This document shows, piece by piece, positions 50,480 through 59,532 of a DNA stretch of 63,223 nucleotides; the first letter of the stretch is position 1; each line of letters opens with the position of its first letter. Origin of the DNA: an uncultured Bacillota bacterium (GTDB lineage: Bacteria > Bacillota_I > Bacilli_A > Erysipelotrichales > Coprobacillaceae); the NCBI GenBank assembly GCA_949290865.1, contig CASETM010000066.1, forward strand, positions 1 through 63,223, in the 5' to 3' direction. The notes below the pieces were generated by a model. It saw only the letters and a program-made list of their open reading frames with translations, ran no database searches and was not told where the DNA came from. A program made the translations under genes and the position numbers.

Positions 50480-50507
50480 AGGAAAATTATTATATTTTCC
50501 TTTTTTA
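50478..50507 (+). terminator. Terminator of the ATP-grasp gene
   Basis: Stem AAAGGAAAAT (50478-50487) with ATTTTCCTTT (50494-50503), then T residues. Confidence 0.85.
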
Positions 50508-50573
50508 TTTGTTTTATAAATTATAGTCCATCTATTATTTTATGCTATAATAAAAAAGAATGGATGTGATGAA

Positions 50574-51485
50574 ATGGAAGCTATTTTTGTAAAAGCAATA
50601 GGCTTTGTCCTGGTTATTTTGATTGGGTTTGTTTTAAAGCAACTCAAAGTTTTAGATAAAAGAGATGGGCAGACAATTGCAACGATTATCATGAATGTGA
50701 CTTTGCCATGTGCTTTACTTTGTAATGCCAATGGAGTCACTCTCAGTGTTTCGATGCTGCTGGTTTTAGCAATTGGAACAGTATCCAATCTGATCATGGT
50801 GCTGATATCGTATATATTATCAAAGAAGGAAGGACCATTGAAGCAAGGGTATTATATGCTGAACTGTTCAGGATATAATATTGGAAATTTTGCAATGCCT
50901 TTTGTTCAGACTTTCTTTCCAGGTATGGGTGTTGCTTATTTGTGTATGTTTGATGTTGGTAATTCCATTATGTGTCTGGGTGGGACATATGCCTTGGCGG
51001 GCAGTGTCAGTTCTTCAGAAAAAAAATTAACGGTGAAAACAGTACTGAAAAAGCTGTTTTCTTCGATACCGTTTGATGTTTACATACTGATTTTTGTTTT
51101 GGCAGTTTTTAAGATTCAGCTGCCTGAGCAGATATTATCCATTGCCTCTTTTATCGGTGCAGGGAATGGCTTTTTAGCAATGTTCATGATTGGTTTGTTG
51201 CTGGAAATAAAAATCAATCCAGAAGAAATGAAGATGGTTGTCAAAACACTGTTTATCAGACTGTTTTTTGGTGCTGTTTTGATGATGATTGTCTTTTTTC
51301 TGATGCCATTGCCTTTGTTGGCAAGAAAAATAGTTGTTTTGGCGATGGCAGCTCCGATTACAACTGTTGCGGCTGTATTTTCAAGAAATATTGGCTATCG
51401 TCGTGATGCACCGGCTATTGCCAGTTCTTTAAGTATTATTATCAGTATTCTGGTTTTAACAATCTTGATCATGATTTTTGCATAG
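50574..51485 (+). CDS. AEC-family transporter
   Basis: A 303-residue membrane carrier of the auxin-efflux-carrier family, with ten hydrophobic segments in two groups of five. VTLPCALLCNANG and SGYNIGNFAMPF are family positions. Bacterial members move organic acids such as malate or malonate, or act on amino acids; the substrate is not fixed. Its stop lies eight bases before recG, so both may be transcribed together. Confidence 0.82.
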   Translation: MEAIFVKAIGFVLVILIGFVLKQLKVLDKRDGQTIATIIMNVTLPCALLCNANGVTLSVSMLLVLAIGTVSNLIMVLISYILSKKEGPLKQGYYMLNCSGYNIGNFAMPFVQTFFPGMGVAYLCMFDVGNSIMCLGGTYALAGSVSSSEKKLTVKTVLKKLFSSIPFDVYILIFVLAVFKIQLPEQILSIASFIGAGNGFLAMFMIGLLLEIKINPEEMKMVVKTLFIRLFFGAVLMMIVFFLMPLPLLARKIVVLAMAAPITTVAAVFSRNIGYRRDAPAIASSLSIIISILVLTILIMIFA

Positions 51486-51493
51486 GAGAAGAT

Positions 51494-53506
51494 ATGGAGT
51501 ATAGTTTACAGGTTTTAAAAATCACCAGAAATCGTATTCAGTTATTAAATGCGATGAATATTTTTACGGTTAAGGATCTGATTCAGCATTATCCTTACCG
51601 TTATGATGAAATAATGGAAACACCTCTTCATGATGAACAGAAAGTCATGATAGAGGCTGTTTTAATAGATGAACCAAAGTTATTCTTTAAAGGCAGGCTA
51701 TCAAGACTGACATTTCATTGTCAATATCACGAAAAGATACTGTCAGTGGTTATTTTTAACAGACATTTTTTAAAGAAAAATATGAAGACAGGAATGCTGC
51801 TGACAATAACAGGAAAATATGAAGCAAAAAGACAGACAATCGTAGCGAGTGATATAAAATTAAAAAGTATCAGAGAATTAGAAGGTATTACACCTGTCTA
51901 TTCTTTAAAAGAAGGAATAACACAGAAAAGTTTTCAGGGATATGTCAAGAAAGCACTCTTGTTTTATCAGGGGCATATTTCAAATATTATTCCTGATTAT
52001 TTATGCAGCAAGTATGAACTGATTAATAGAGCAGAAGCATTAAATAAGATTCATTTTCCAGAATTAAGAAGTGATGTGATTGCTGCTATACGTTATCTCA
52101 AGTATGAGGAATTTTTTAGATTTCAATTAACAATGCAGTATATTAAGATAAACAGAACACAGCATATAGGGATTTCAAAAATGATCGATAAAGAAAAGGT
52201 AGATCGTTTTATTGAACGTTTACCGTTTTCATTGACGGTTGATCAGCAGAATGTGGTTGAGGATATTCTGTTGGATCTGTCAAGCTCTAAACTGATGTAC
52301 CGTTTTGTTCAGGGGGATGTAGGAAGTGGAAAAACCGTTGTTGCAGCAATCGGGCTTTATGCGAACTATCTGGCCGGATATCAGGGAGCGATGATGGCGC
52401 CAACTGAAATACTGGCAATACAGCATTATCATTCTTTGCAGAAACTGTTTAAAAGAACTAAAGTCAAAACGGTGCTGCTGACTGGAAAACTTTCTGTTAA
52501 AGAAAAAAAGCAGCTTTATTCGCAGATAGAAAACGGTGAAGTTGATATCATTATTGGAACTCATGCTCTTTTTCAGGATAAAGTTGTTTATCATCGTCTC
52601 GGTCTTGTTATTACAGATGAGCAGCATCGTTTTGGTGTAGAACAGAGAAAAGCGCTGAAGGACAAGGGCACAAAAGTAGATTTTTTGGTCATGACAGCAA
52701 CGCCAATTCCGAGGACTTTGGCTATTTCACTCTATGGTGATATGGATGTTTCAACGATCATGACAATGCCTCAGGGAAGAAAAGAAGTGATCACAAAGTT
52801 TATAAAAAGTACGTCTATGAAACCGATCCTCAAGGAATTAAAAGCTTATCTGGCTAATGGAGGACAATGTTATGTTATTTGTCCTTTGATTAGCGAAAGT
52901 GAATCGATTGCTGGAAGAAATGCTGTTGATATTTCAAAGGCAATGGCTTCCTATTTCCAGGGACAGTATCATGTCGGATTGATTCATGGACAGATGAATG
53001 ATGAGGAAAAAAATATGATCATGGAGGATTTTCAGAAAAACAGGATACAGATACTTGTTTCGACTACAGTTATTGAAGTCGGTGTTGATGTTGCCAATGC
53101 TAATATGATTATTATTTATAATGCGGAAAGATTTGGTTTATCGCAACTGCATCAGCTAAGGGGGAGAGTTGGCAGATCACATCAGCAGGGCTATTGTTAT
53201 CTGCTGTCTGAAGCTGAACATCAGGAGCAGCAGGAGCGGTTGGAGTTTTTGCAGAATCATCATAATGGTTTTGAAGTTTCAGAATATGATCTGAAACAGC
53301 GTGGTCCAGGAGATATTCTGGGCAACAAGCAAAGCGGATTGCCTACTTTTATGGTTGGTGATATTTTTAAGGATTTTCATATTTTAGAAATTGCTAGAAA
53401 AGATGCCAGCAATGCTTTAAAATATCATCTGGAAGATCCTAAGATTCAAAAAATGCTTGCAGAAATTAAAAACAATTTATTAATGAATAATGAATATATA
53501 GATTAA
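51494..53506 (+). CDS. recG: ATP-dependent DNA helicase RecG
   Basis: A 670-residue branch-migration helicase that rescues stalled forks. An N-terminal wedge/OB domain (to about 235) precedes the SF2 helicase core with GDVGSGKTVVA (Walker A), DEQHRFGVEQR (motif II), TATPIPRTLA (III), QLRGRVGRSHQQG (VI). The C-terminal DILGNKQSGLP box is RecG-specific. GGAGA lies ahead of the ATG. Followed closely by plsX and rnc, a common arrangement in Bacillota. Confidence 0.96.
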   Translation: MEYSLQVLKITRNRIQLLNAMNIFTVKDLIQHYPYRYDEIMETPLHDEQKVMIEAVLIDEPKLFFKGRLSRLTFHCQYHEKILSVVIFNRHFLKKNMKTGMLLTITGKYEAKRQTIVASDIKLKSIRELEGITPVYSLKEGITQKSFQGYVKKALLFYQGHISNIIPDYLCSKYELINRAEALNKIHFPELRSDVIAAIRYLKYEEFFRFQLTMQYIKINRTQHIGISKMIDKEKVDRFIERLPFSLTVDQQNVVEDILLDLSSSKLMYRFVQGDVGSGKTVVAAIGLYANYLAGYQGAMMAPTEILAIQHYHSLQKLFKRTKVKTVLLTGKLSVKEKKQLYSQIENGEVDIIIGTHALFQDKVVYHRLGLVITDEQHRFGVEQRKALKDKGTKVDFLVMTATPIPRTLAISLYGDMDVSTIMTMPQGRKEVITKFIKSTSMKPILKELKAYLANGGQCYVICPLISESESIAGRNAVDISKAMASYFQGQYHVGLIHGQMNDEEKNMIMEDFQKNRIQILVSTTVIEVGVDVANANMIIIYNAERFGLSQLHQLRGRVGRSHQQGYCYLLSEAEHQEQQERLEFLQNHHNGFEVSEYDLKQRGPGDILGNKQSGLPTFMVGDIFKDFHILEIARKDASNALKYHLEDPKIQKMLAEIKNNLLMNNEYID

Positions 53507-53536
53507 TATGATATAATTCAAAATGAGGTGGTAATG

Positions 53537-54526
53537 ATGAAATTAGCGATAGATGCGATGAGCGGGGATTTAGGAAGCAGTATAGTTGTTGAAGCCTGTT
53601 TATCGTTCTTACAGAAAAATAAAACAGATGAACTGTATGTGATAGGAAAAGTAGAAGAACTGGAAGCTTTGAAAGACTATTCACAGGTGACATTGGTTGA
53701 TGCCAGAGAAACATTGGAAATGACAGAAAATATCATGGCAATCAGACGAAAAAAAGAATCAAGCATGGTTAAAGCTATGATGATGGCAAGAAAAGGAGAA
53801 GTCGATGCAGTTTTATCATGTGGTAATACGGGAGCCTATTATGCATGTGCAATGCTTTTTCTCAAACGCATTCCAGGAGTAGAAAAATCGTGCCTGATGG
53901 CAGTTATTCCTACTTACAGTGGTAAAGGCGTTTGCATGCTGGATGTGGGTGCTAATGCTGAAAATACTGTTGAACAGCTTGTTTCTTTTGCAGTAATGGG
54001 CAGCGTTTATGCGAAGAATGTAAGAAATATTCCTGATCCAAAAGTGGCCTTACTCAATATTGGTGCTGAAGACCATAAAGGTGACGAAGTTCACAAAGAA
54101 ACTTATCAGACTTTGGAAAAGCTGGATAATATTCATTTTATTGGGAATATTGAAGGCAAAGAAATGCTGGAGAAAGATGTTGATGTGATCGTAACAGATG
54201 GATTTACTGGAAACGTTGCTTTGAAAACATTAGAGGGGGTAGCCATCACGTTAATGAGATCACTGAAAGATGCATTTATGCTTTCCTTAAAAACAAAACT
54301 GGGAGCTCTTCTTGCAAAATCAGGATTACGTGGATTGAAGCAGAAGTTTGATCCTGCCGCGGTTGGAGGAGCTTTAATGATGGGGTTTGTTAAACCAGTG
54401 GTCAAAGCTCATGGTGCCAGTGATGCTAAAGCTTTTGAAAGCGCGATGAATCTGGCATTTAATATGGTTGAAACAAATGTCGTAGAAAAAATGAAAGAAG
54501 GATTAGAAGAAAGTGGACTTAAGTAA
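53537..54526 (+). CDS. plsX: Phosphate acyltransferase PlsX
   Basis: A 329-residue enzyme forming acyl-phosphate from acyl-ACP for phospholipid synthesis. Identified by KLAIDAMSGDLG at the start, SCGNTGAYYACA and the C-terminal GGALMMGFVKPVVKAHG. AGGTGG is five bases before ATG 53537 (ATG 53534 is the alternative). It overlaps rnc by 14 bases; acpP, often between the two, is missing here. Confidence 0.95.
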   Translation: MKLAIDAMSGDLGSSIVVEACLSFLQKNKTDELYVIGKVEELEALKDYSQVTLVDARETLEMTENIMAIRRKKESSMVKAMMMARKGEVDAVLSCGNTGAYYACAMLFLKRIPGVEKSCLMAVIPTYSGKGVCMLDVGANAENTVEQLVSFAVMGSVYAKNVRNIPDPKVALLNIGAEDHKGDEVHKETYQTLEKLDNIHFIGNIEGKEMLEKDVDVIVTDGFTGNVALKTLEGVAITLMRSLKDAFMLSLKTKLGALLAKSGLRGLKQKFDPAAVGGALMMGFVKPVVKAHGASDAKAFESAMNLAFNMVETNVVEKMKEGLEESGLK

Positions 54527-55190
54527 ATTATTAAAGAGTCTTGATATACCATATCAGCATATTGAGATTTTTAAAGAAGCATTTACCCATCCATCATTTT
54601 CAAATGAAAGAAATGGCCGTAAAAATTATGAAAGGCTGGAATTCTTAGGTGATGCGGTTTTGCAGTATTATGTATCTAAATTTATTTTTGAAAAATATCC
54701 TGAAAAACCAGAAGGAGAACTGACAACATTGCGTTCTAAACTGGTCAGAGAAGAATCTTTAGCGCGTTTTGCACGAGAATTAAATTTAGGACCATATATT
54801 TATTTGGGTGCTGGAGAAGAATGCAGTGGTGGAAGAAACAGAAACAGTGTTTTGGCTGATATTTTTGAAGCATTTATGGGAGCAATTTCACAGGATTGTG
54901 GAATTGAATATGTCATTAAAATATTAAAAAGAACGATATATAAGCATGTCGAAGATATAAATTCTGATGAAATCACGGATTTCAAGACGAAGCTGCAGGA
55001 ACTGATTCAGGCTGATCAGAGAAAAACAGTGACTTACGAATTGCTTTCGTCCCAGGGACCAGCTAACGCTCCAATTTTTGAAGTTGCAGTCATGATGGAT
55101 GAGATGCGTCTCGGTGTAGGGAAAGGTTCCAGCAAGAAAAGAGCTGAACAGCAGGCAGCGAAAGATGCTTTAAACAAAATGGCAAAATAA
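54513..55190 (+). CDS. rnc: Ribonuclease III
   Basis: A 225-residue double-strand-specific RNase for rRNA and mRNA processing. The signature NYERLEFLGDAVLQ holds the catalytic acidic residues, a second Asp/Glu pair lies in LADIFEAFMGAI, and a double-stranded-RNA-binding domain occupies about 155-225 (KTKLQELIQ, GKGSSKKRAEQQAA). It starts with GTG inside the end of plsX. A terminator follows. Confidence 0.95.
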   Translation: MDLSKLLKSLDIPYQHIEIFKEAFTHPSFSNERNGRKNYERLEFLGDAVLQYYVSKFIFEKYPEKPEGELTTLRSKLVREESLARFARELNLGPYIYLGAGEECSGGRNRNSVLADIFEAFMGAISQDCGIEYVIKILKRTIYKHVEDINSDEITDFKTKLQELIQADQRKTVTYELLSSQGPANAPIFEVAVMMDEMRLGVGKGSSKKRAEQQAAKDALNKMAK

Positions 55191-55191
55191 T

Positions 55192-55218
55192 AAAAATTCC
55201 TGAACAGGAATTTTTTTT
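55192..55218 (+). terminator. Terminator of the recG-plsX-rnc group
   Basis: AAAAATTCCT with AGGAATTTTT around a 4-base loop, then more T residues. Confidence 0.85.
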
Positions 55219-55360
55219 GTGACAATTTTATATCAGCTTTAAATAGACTGTAAATCAAAAAAATATCTGATAAAAAGAAATTTTTCTATTTCTGAATAAG
55301 ATAACATAATGTCATGGAGTGTGTTAAAATAAACCTATATAAGGTAAGGCAGGGATAGGT

Positions 55361-56770
55361 ATGGATGATTTTTTAAGAGATATACATACGATGATATTTA
55401 AAGAGTGGCTTTTGATGCAGCGAACGGATTATTATCACCTTTATCTCAATGAAAAAGATAAAGATGTCATTATTATAGAAAATGATTTATGTTATAGCTA
55501 TATTACATTTAATCCACAAAATATTATCGAATTATGTGTCATGAATAAACTGACAGATGAAATGGAATTTTATCTGCATTTTCAGTTTAAGACATTAAAA
55601 CATGCGATTTCATTATTTGAAGAAATGCGCAGCTGTATCAAAAAAATTGTAAATAAACCAAAATATAAAGTTTTATTGTGCTGCAGTGGTGGCATGACCA
55701 CGGAATTTTTTGCTGATAAAATAAGAGATGCTATTAAGCTGCTGTCTTTAAATATTGAAGTTTCAGCAGTAGGCTATCAGAAATTGTATAAGATAGGAAA
55801 AGACTATGACATCATTTTGCTGGCACCACAGGTTTCCTATGTTTTTCTGCAGGCAGAAAAAGCCTTAAAAAATCAGCTTGTCCTGAAAATACCACCACAG
55901 ACATTTGCTAAATATAATGTTGGCGAACTTATTAATTTTATTAATGAATCACTTGCCAATCGTGAAAAAAAACGTACCAATTATATTGAGCCACTGGCTG
56001 CGATGGTTAAGTTGAATATCCATAAAAATATTTTAGCAGTATCAATTAATTCTGATGGGGATAACAGTCATATTTCATATCGACTGTATAATAAAGATCA
56101 AAGTATTGCTCTGGACAGCAAGATTATAAAAAATAACATCAAACTACAGGATATTATTGATTCAATTGATACTGTATTATTACAGAACAGCCATATTGAT
56201 GTTATTGGCATTGCGATTCCTGGCGTTGTTGTGGACGGATATCTGCATTCAGGTATTGTTAAAGATATTGTCAATCAGAAACTAGGAGATATTTTAGAAG
56301 AACGTTATCATAAAGACATTGTAATCATTAACGATGTTAATGCTGCTGCTGTAGGCTATTATGCTTCCCAAAATGAACATCAGTCATTGTCAATGATCTA
56401 TCAGCCAATCAATAGGCTGGCAGGGGCAGGGATTATTATCAATGGACAGCTGATCAAGGGTTTTGGCGGTTTGGCAGGAGAAGTGCAGCTATTGCCTTTA
56501 CAGCTTTCAGATGATATTGTTCAGCTGTCTAATACACCTGAGGGAACTTTAGAAATTGTTGTTAAACAGATTTTGAGTATTATCGCTATTATTTCACCTG
56601 AAGAAATTGTGATTTACAGTGATCTGATCTTTGACTGCAAAGATGTTGAAAGAGAGATAAAAAAATGTATTGAGAGATTTCACTTATCGCATTTTCCACA
56701 TTTTGTTAAGATTGAAAATCTTTCTGAATATATCCTGCTGGGAACGATGATATTAAGTGCCCAAATATAA
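55361..56770 (+). CDS. PTS-IIB-like / ROK fusion protein
   Basis: A 469-residue protein of unusual layout. Residues 1-100 are a region I do not recognise. Residues 103-200 are a lactose/cellobiose-type IIB domain with KVLLCCSGGMTTEF (Cys107/Cys108) and IILLAPQVSYVF. Residues 212-469 are a ROK-family kinase-like domain with DVIGIAIPGVV, NDVNAAAVGYY and FGGLAGEVQL; its N-terminal phosphate loop is degenerate and the zinc cysteines are absent. It could sense PTS phosphorylation and sugar together, or be a dead kinase acting as a regulator. The GGGATAGG before the ATG is modest. Single gene between terminators. Confidence 0.75.
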   Translation: MDDFLRDIHTMIFKEWLLMQRTDYYHLYLNEKDKDVIIIENDLCYSYITFNPQNIIELCVMNKLTDEMEFYLHFQFKTLKHAISLFEEMRSCIKKIVNKPKYKVLLCCSGGMTTEFFADKIRDAIKLLSLNIEVSAVGYQKLYKIGKDYDIILLAPQVSYVFLQAEKALKNQLVLKIPPQTFAKYNVGELINFINESLANREKKRTNYIEPLAAMVKLNIHKNILAVSINSDGDNSHISYRLYNKDQSIALDSKIIKNNIKLQDIIDSIDTVLLQNSHIDVIGIAIPGVVVDGYLHSGIVKDIVNQKLGDILEERYHKDIVIINDVNAAAVGYYASQNEHQSLSMIYQPINRLAGAGIIINGQLIKGFGGLAGEVQLLPLQLSDDIVQLSNTPEGTLEIVVKQILSIIAIISPEEIVIYSDLIFDCKDVEREIKKCIERFHLSHFPHFVKIENLSEYILLGTMILSAQI

Positions 56771-56840
56771 TATTATTTTGAGCATTTGATTCGTTATTGG
56801 TCTTGTAATAAGGTATAATAAGTTCAAGGAGGTAAGGTAA

Positions 56841-57215
56841 ATGAAATTTTATGTATGTACGCATTGCAAAAATGTTATTATCAAGGTATCTGATTCAAAG
56901 GTTCCAGTATTCTGCTGTGGCGAAGCTATGAAAGAACTGGTAGCAAATACCACGGATGCAGCAACCGAAAAACATGTTCCTGTTGTAAAAGTTGATGGTA
57001 ACAAAGTTGCAGTTGAAGTTGGTTCAACATTGCATCCAATGACACCTGAACATCTGATCGAATGGATCGTTTTGGAAACAGATAAAGGATATACAGTACA
57101 TCATCTGACTGCTGATGATGAACCAAAAACAGCTTTTGTTTTAGCGGATGATGAAAAAGCTGTTGCTGTTTATGAATACTGTAATTTACATGGTTTGTGG
57201 AAAAAAGAATTATAA
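56841..57215 (+). CDS. dfx: Desulfoferrodoxin (superoxide reductase)
   Basis: A 124-residue two-domain iron protein reducing superoxide without making oxygen. N-terminal desulforedoxin-like site: CTHC and FCCGEAM (four Cys). C-terminal centre II: EKHVPV, GSTLHPMTPEHLIEW and YCNLHGLW supply four His and one Cys. Typical of anaerobes. AAGGAGG lies nine bases before the ATG. Cytoplasmic, single gene. Confidence 0.95.
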   Translation: MKFYVCTHCKNVIIKVSDSKVPVFCCGEAMKELVANTTDAATEKHVPVVKVDGNKVAVEVGSTLHPMTPEHLIEWIVLETDKGYTVHHLTADDEPKTAFVLADDEKAVAVYEYCNLHGLWKKEL

Positions 57216-57224
57216 TATGTTAAT

Positions 57225-57259
57225 AAAAATCACTTCTTATCCTATAGGAAGTGATTTTT
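57225..57259 (+). terminator. Terminator of the desulfoferrodoxin gene
   Basis: AAAAATCACTTC (57225-57236) pairs with GAAGTGATTTTT (57248-57259) around an 11-base loop. Confidence 0.85.
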
Positions 57260-57310
57260 ATAATCAAGGAAGTAATAACGCATTAAAATAAATATAGATA
57301 TTGCAGGATA

Positions 57311-57352
57311 AAAAGCAGCACATGATGGCGGTCAAGTCAATGTGCTGTTTTT
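57311..57352 (+). terminator. Second hairpin terminator, no gene in front
   Basis: CAGCACAT (57316-57323) pairs with ATGTGCTG (57340-57347), followed by TTTTT. Between the previous terminator and this one is no gene, so it may end a small RNA of unknown start or attenuate the MFS gene. Confidence 0.6.
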
Positions 57353-57465
57353 AGATAATTAAAAACAAGTGAGATTCATAATCAGTTTTTCGTCTGGCGA
57401 AGCAATGTAAGCATCTTTTTTACTTTTGCTGAAAGGAATAGTAAAAATTATGAAGAATATAATTG

Positions 57466-57496
57466 ATTTGTACTTAGATATATCATAAGTACAAAT
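57466..57496 (+). promoter_or_regulatory. 11-bp perfect inverted repeat upstream of the MFS gene
   Basis: ATTTGTACTTA (57466-57476), 9-base spacer containing GATATATC, TAAGTACAAAT (57486-57496). A second, weaker repeat GCATC/GATGC follows at about 57507-57524. Candidate operator or RNA hairpin. The rest of 57353-57616 is AT-rich and shows nothing else. Confidence 0.55.
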
Positions 57497-57616
57497 TAAT
57501 ATGCAAGCATCTGTTAAATGATGCATGTGTATGCAGTAATCTTTTCTTTTTATGAAAAAATAATACAAAAAATAAAGAATCCATTATGATAAAAAACGAG
57601 GGAGGAAAGTTTTGAT

Positions 57617-58783
57617 ATGTCTTTAAAAGCAAGATATAATTTACTTCATTTGTTTTATTGGTTTACAGTATGCTGTATCAACGGATTTATTGCAGTGTTT
57701 TTACAATATAAAGGATTATCGAATACAGAAATAGGTATTGTCAGTGGAGGATCATGTGTTGCGACAATTTTCTTATCACCATTTATGTCATCATTAATCT
57801 CACAGATCAAAGGAATGACGATCAAAAAACTGATGACATATATTCTGACAGTAACATTTATCATCTATGTTGTGATGTCGTTTTTACCGATACCAGCGGT
57901 ATTGCTGATGGGATTATATATTCTGATGTACGCTTTGAATTTATCCACAGTACCGATGTTAACAATGATTGCCATGAATTATATTAATGAGGGAATCTAC
58001 ATTAATTTTGGATTGGCGAGAGGATTGGGTTCAGCTTCATGGGCGACAAGTGCCTTGATTTTTGGACAGGTCATTTCATTTTTGGATACCAGCATTTTAT
58101 CTATTGCATATACGATGTTTTCATGCATCACGCTGTTTATCCTGCATACTTTGCCAGAAAGTAATGTGCAGACAGTAAAACGCAAGAAAGAAGGATCGGT
58201 TTTTACGGTTATGAGAAAATATCGAATTTTCTTTTTTCTGTTACTGGGATTCTGTTTTATGTTTTCGGGTGCAACAGCTTTAAGTACTTATCTGATCAAT
58301 ATTGTTAAAAATCATGGTGGGAATACTTCATTGTATGGTGTCTGTATGTTTGCTATGGCTTTTAGTGAATTGCCAATTATGATCATGGTACCAAGATTAA
58401 TGAAAAAAATAGACAGTGTGACATTGATCGTGGTTGCTTCAGTTTTCTATATTTTAAGAAACTATACGATAGGACTGTCTCCAAATCTTGTCATTTTGAT
58501 TATTGGGATGATGTTTCAGGGATTATCATATGGTTTATTCACAGGGGTTATTACATACTATGTAACTTATAAACTGGAAACACAAGATCAGATGGCTGGT
58601 CAGACAATGATTGGTATGATGACTTCTGGTATCGGATCGACCTTGGGAAATGTTTTAGGTGGGATTCTGCAGGATACATTTGGCTTGAATTCGTTATTTC
58701 TTTTTGTCTATGGGATGACTGCTTTTGGGGCATTCATCATCTTTGGCTGTAAATTTTTAGGTAATAAAAAGAAAAAAAGTTGA
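57617..58783 (+). CDS. MFS transporter
   Basis: A 388-residue carrier with about 12 hydrophobic segments, paralogous to the protein at 3093-4280 (shared FGLARGLGSASW region and GLSNTEIGIVS opening). Substrate unknown; the LacY/nucleoside-type branch is suggested. GAGGGAGG precedes the ATG. The unusually long upstream region with inverted repeats implies regulation. Confidence 0.8.
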   Translation: MSLKARYNLLHLFYWFTVCCINGFIAVFLQYKGLSNTEIGIVSGGSCVATIFLSPFMSSLISQIKGMTIKKLMTYILTVTFIIYVVMSFLPIPAVLLMGLYILMYALNLSTVPMLTMIAMNYINEGIYINFGLARGLGSASWATSALIFGQVISFLDTSILSIAYTMFSCITLFILHTLPESNVQTVKRKKEGSVFTVMRKYRIFFFLLLGFCFMFSGATALSTYLINIVKNHGGNTSLYGVCMFAMAFSELPIMIMVPRLMKKIDSVTLIVVASVFYILRNYTIGLSPNLVILIIGMMFQGLSYGLFTGVITYYVTYKLETQDQMAGQTMIGMMTSGIGSTLGNVLGGILQDTFGLNSLFLFVYGMTAFGAFIIFGCKFLGNKKKKS

Positions 58784-58814
58784 TTTTTAAAATATAATTT
58801 GGTATTATTTCTTA

Positions 58815-58888
58815 CGTTGTGAGGGAGTAGTACACGTCGAGACAGACGCGGTTTGTCAACATCATGGTATAAAAACCTGGCAAATCTT
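58815..58888 (+). promoter_or_regulatory. yybP-ykoY manganese riboswitch
   Basis: The conserved GAGGGAGTAG block (58820-58829), a GTCAACAT block (58855-58862) and CCTGGCAAATC near 58876 match the yybP-ykoY aptamer order. A terminator and the mntP gene follow. Members of this family bind Mn2+ and switch on export genes. Boundaries are approximate. Confidence 0.8.
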
Positions 58889-58892
58889 AAAG

Positions 58893-58936
58893 AACGAGAC
58901 TCATGCATATTTTTATGCATGGGTCTCGTTTATTTA
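58893..58936 (+). terminator. Riboswitch-controlled terminator
   Basis: A 16-bp stem (AACGAGACTCATGCAT at 58893-58908, complement at 58915-58930 with one wobble) and a T-rich tail. It forms when Mn2+ is low. Confidence 0.85.
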
Positions 58937-58949
58937 TAAGGAAGGGAAA

Positions 58950-59522
58950 ATGATGAGTTTATTGATTGAAATATTTTTAATTGGTGTTGGTCTTTCGATG
59001 GATGCTTTTGCAGTATCTATCTGTAAAGGGCTGACAATGAAAAAAGTACATAAAAAAGATGTTTTTGTTATTGCTTTGTTTTTTGGTGGTTTTCAGGCAC
59101 TGATGCCTTTGCTGGGATGGCTTCTAGGAAAGAATTTTGAAGTTTATATTACCAGTGTTGATCATTGGATTGCATTTGTGCTGTTAGGGATCATTGGTGG
59201 TAAAATGCTGATTGACAGTTTTCATGATGATGCAGATGAAAACTGTGCAGAATTTAAATTGAATTTTAAAGAACTGCTGATGCTGGCAATCGCTACTTCG
59301 ATCGATGCTTTGGCTGTTGGTATAACTTTTGCATTTTTGAATTATCCTATTGTTGAATGTATCGGACTGATAGGATGTACAACTTTTATTATTTCTGCTA
59401 TTGGTGTTTATATTGGCTTTTTCTTTGGGTCAAAATATGAGCATCGAGCCGAAATGGTTGGAGGTGTGATCCTGATTGGAATAGGGGTAAAGATACTGCT
59501 GGAACACCTTAATATTTTTTAG
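58950..59522 (+). CDS. mntP: Manganese efflux pump MntP
   Basis: A 190-residue membrane protein with six helices. SMDAFAVSICKG and TSIDALAVGITFAF are the two conserved Asp-containing MntP motifs. It exports Mn2+. Regulation by the riboswitch just upstream confirms the role. GGAAGGG precedes the start. The next gene follows after 10 bases, so it is on the same transcript. Confidence 0.93.
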   Translation: MMSLLIEIFLIGVGLSMDAFAVSICKGLTMKKVHKKDVFVIALFFGGFQALMPLLGWLLGKNFEVYITSVDHWIAFVLLGIIGGKMLIDSFHDDADENCAEFKLNFKELLMLAIATSIDALAVGITFAFLNYPIVECIGLIGCTTFIISAIGVYIGFFFGSKYEHRAEMVGGVILIGIGVKILLEHLNIF

Positions 59523-59532
59523 GAGATCAATT

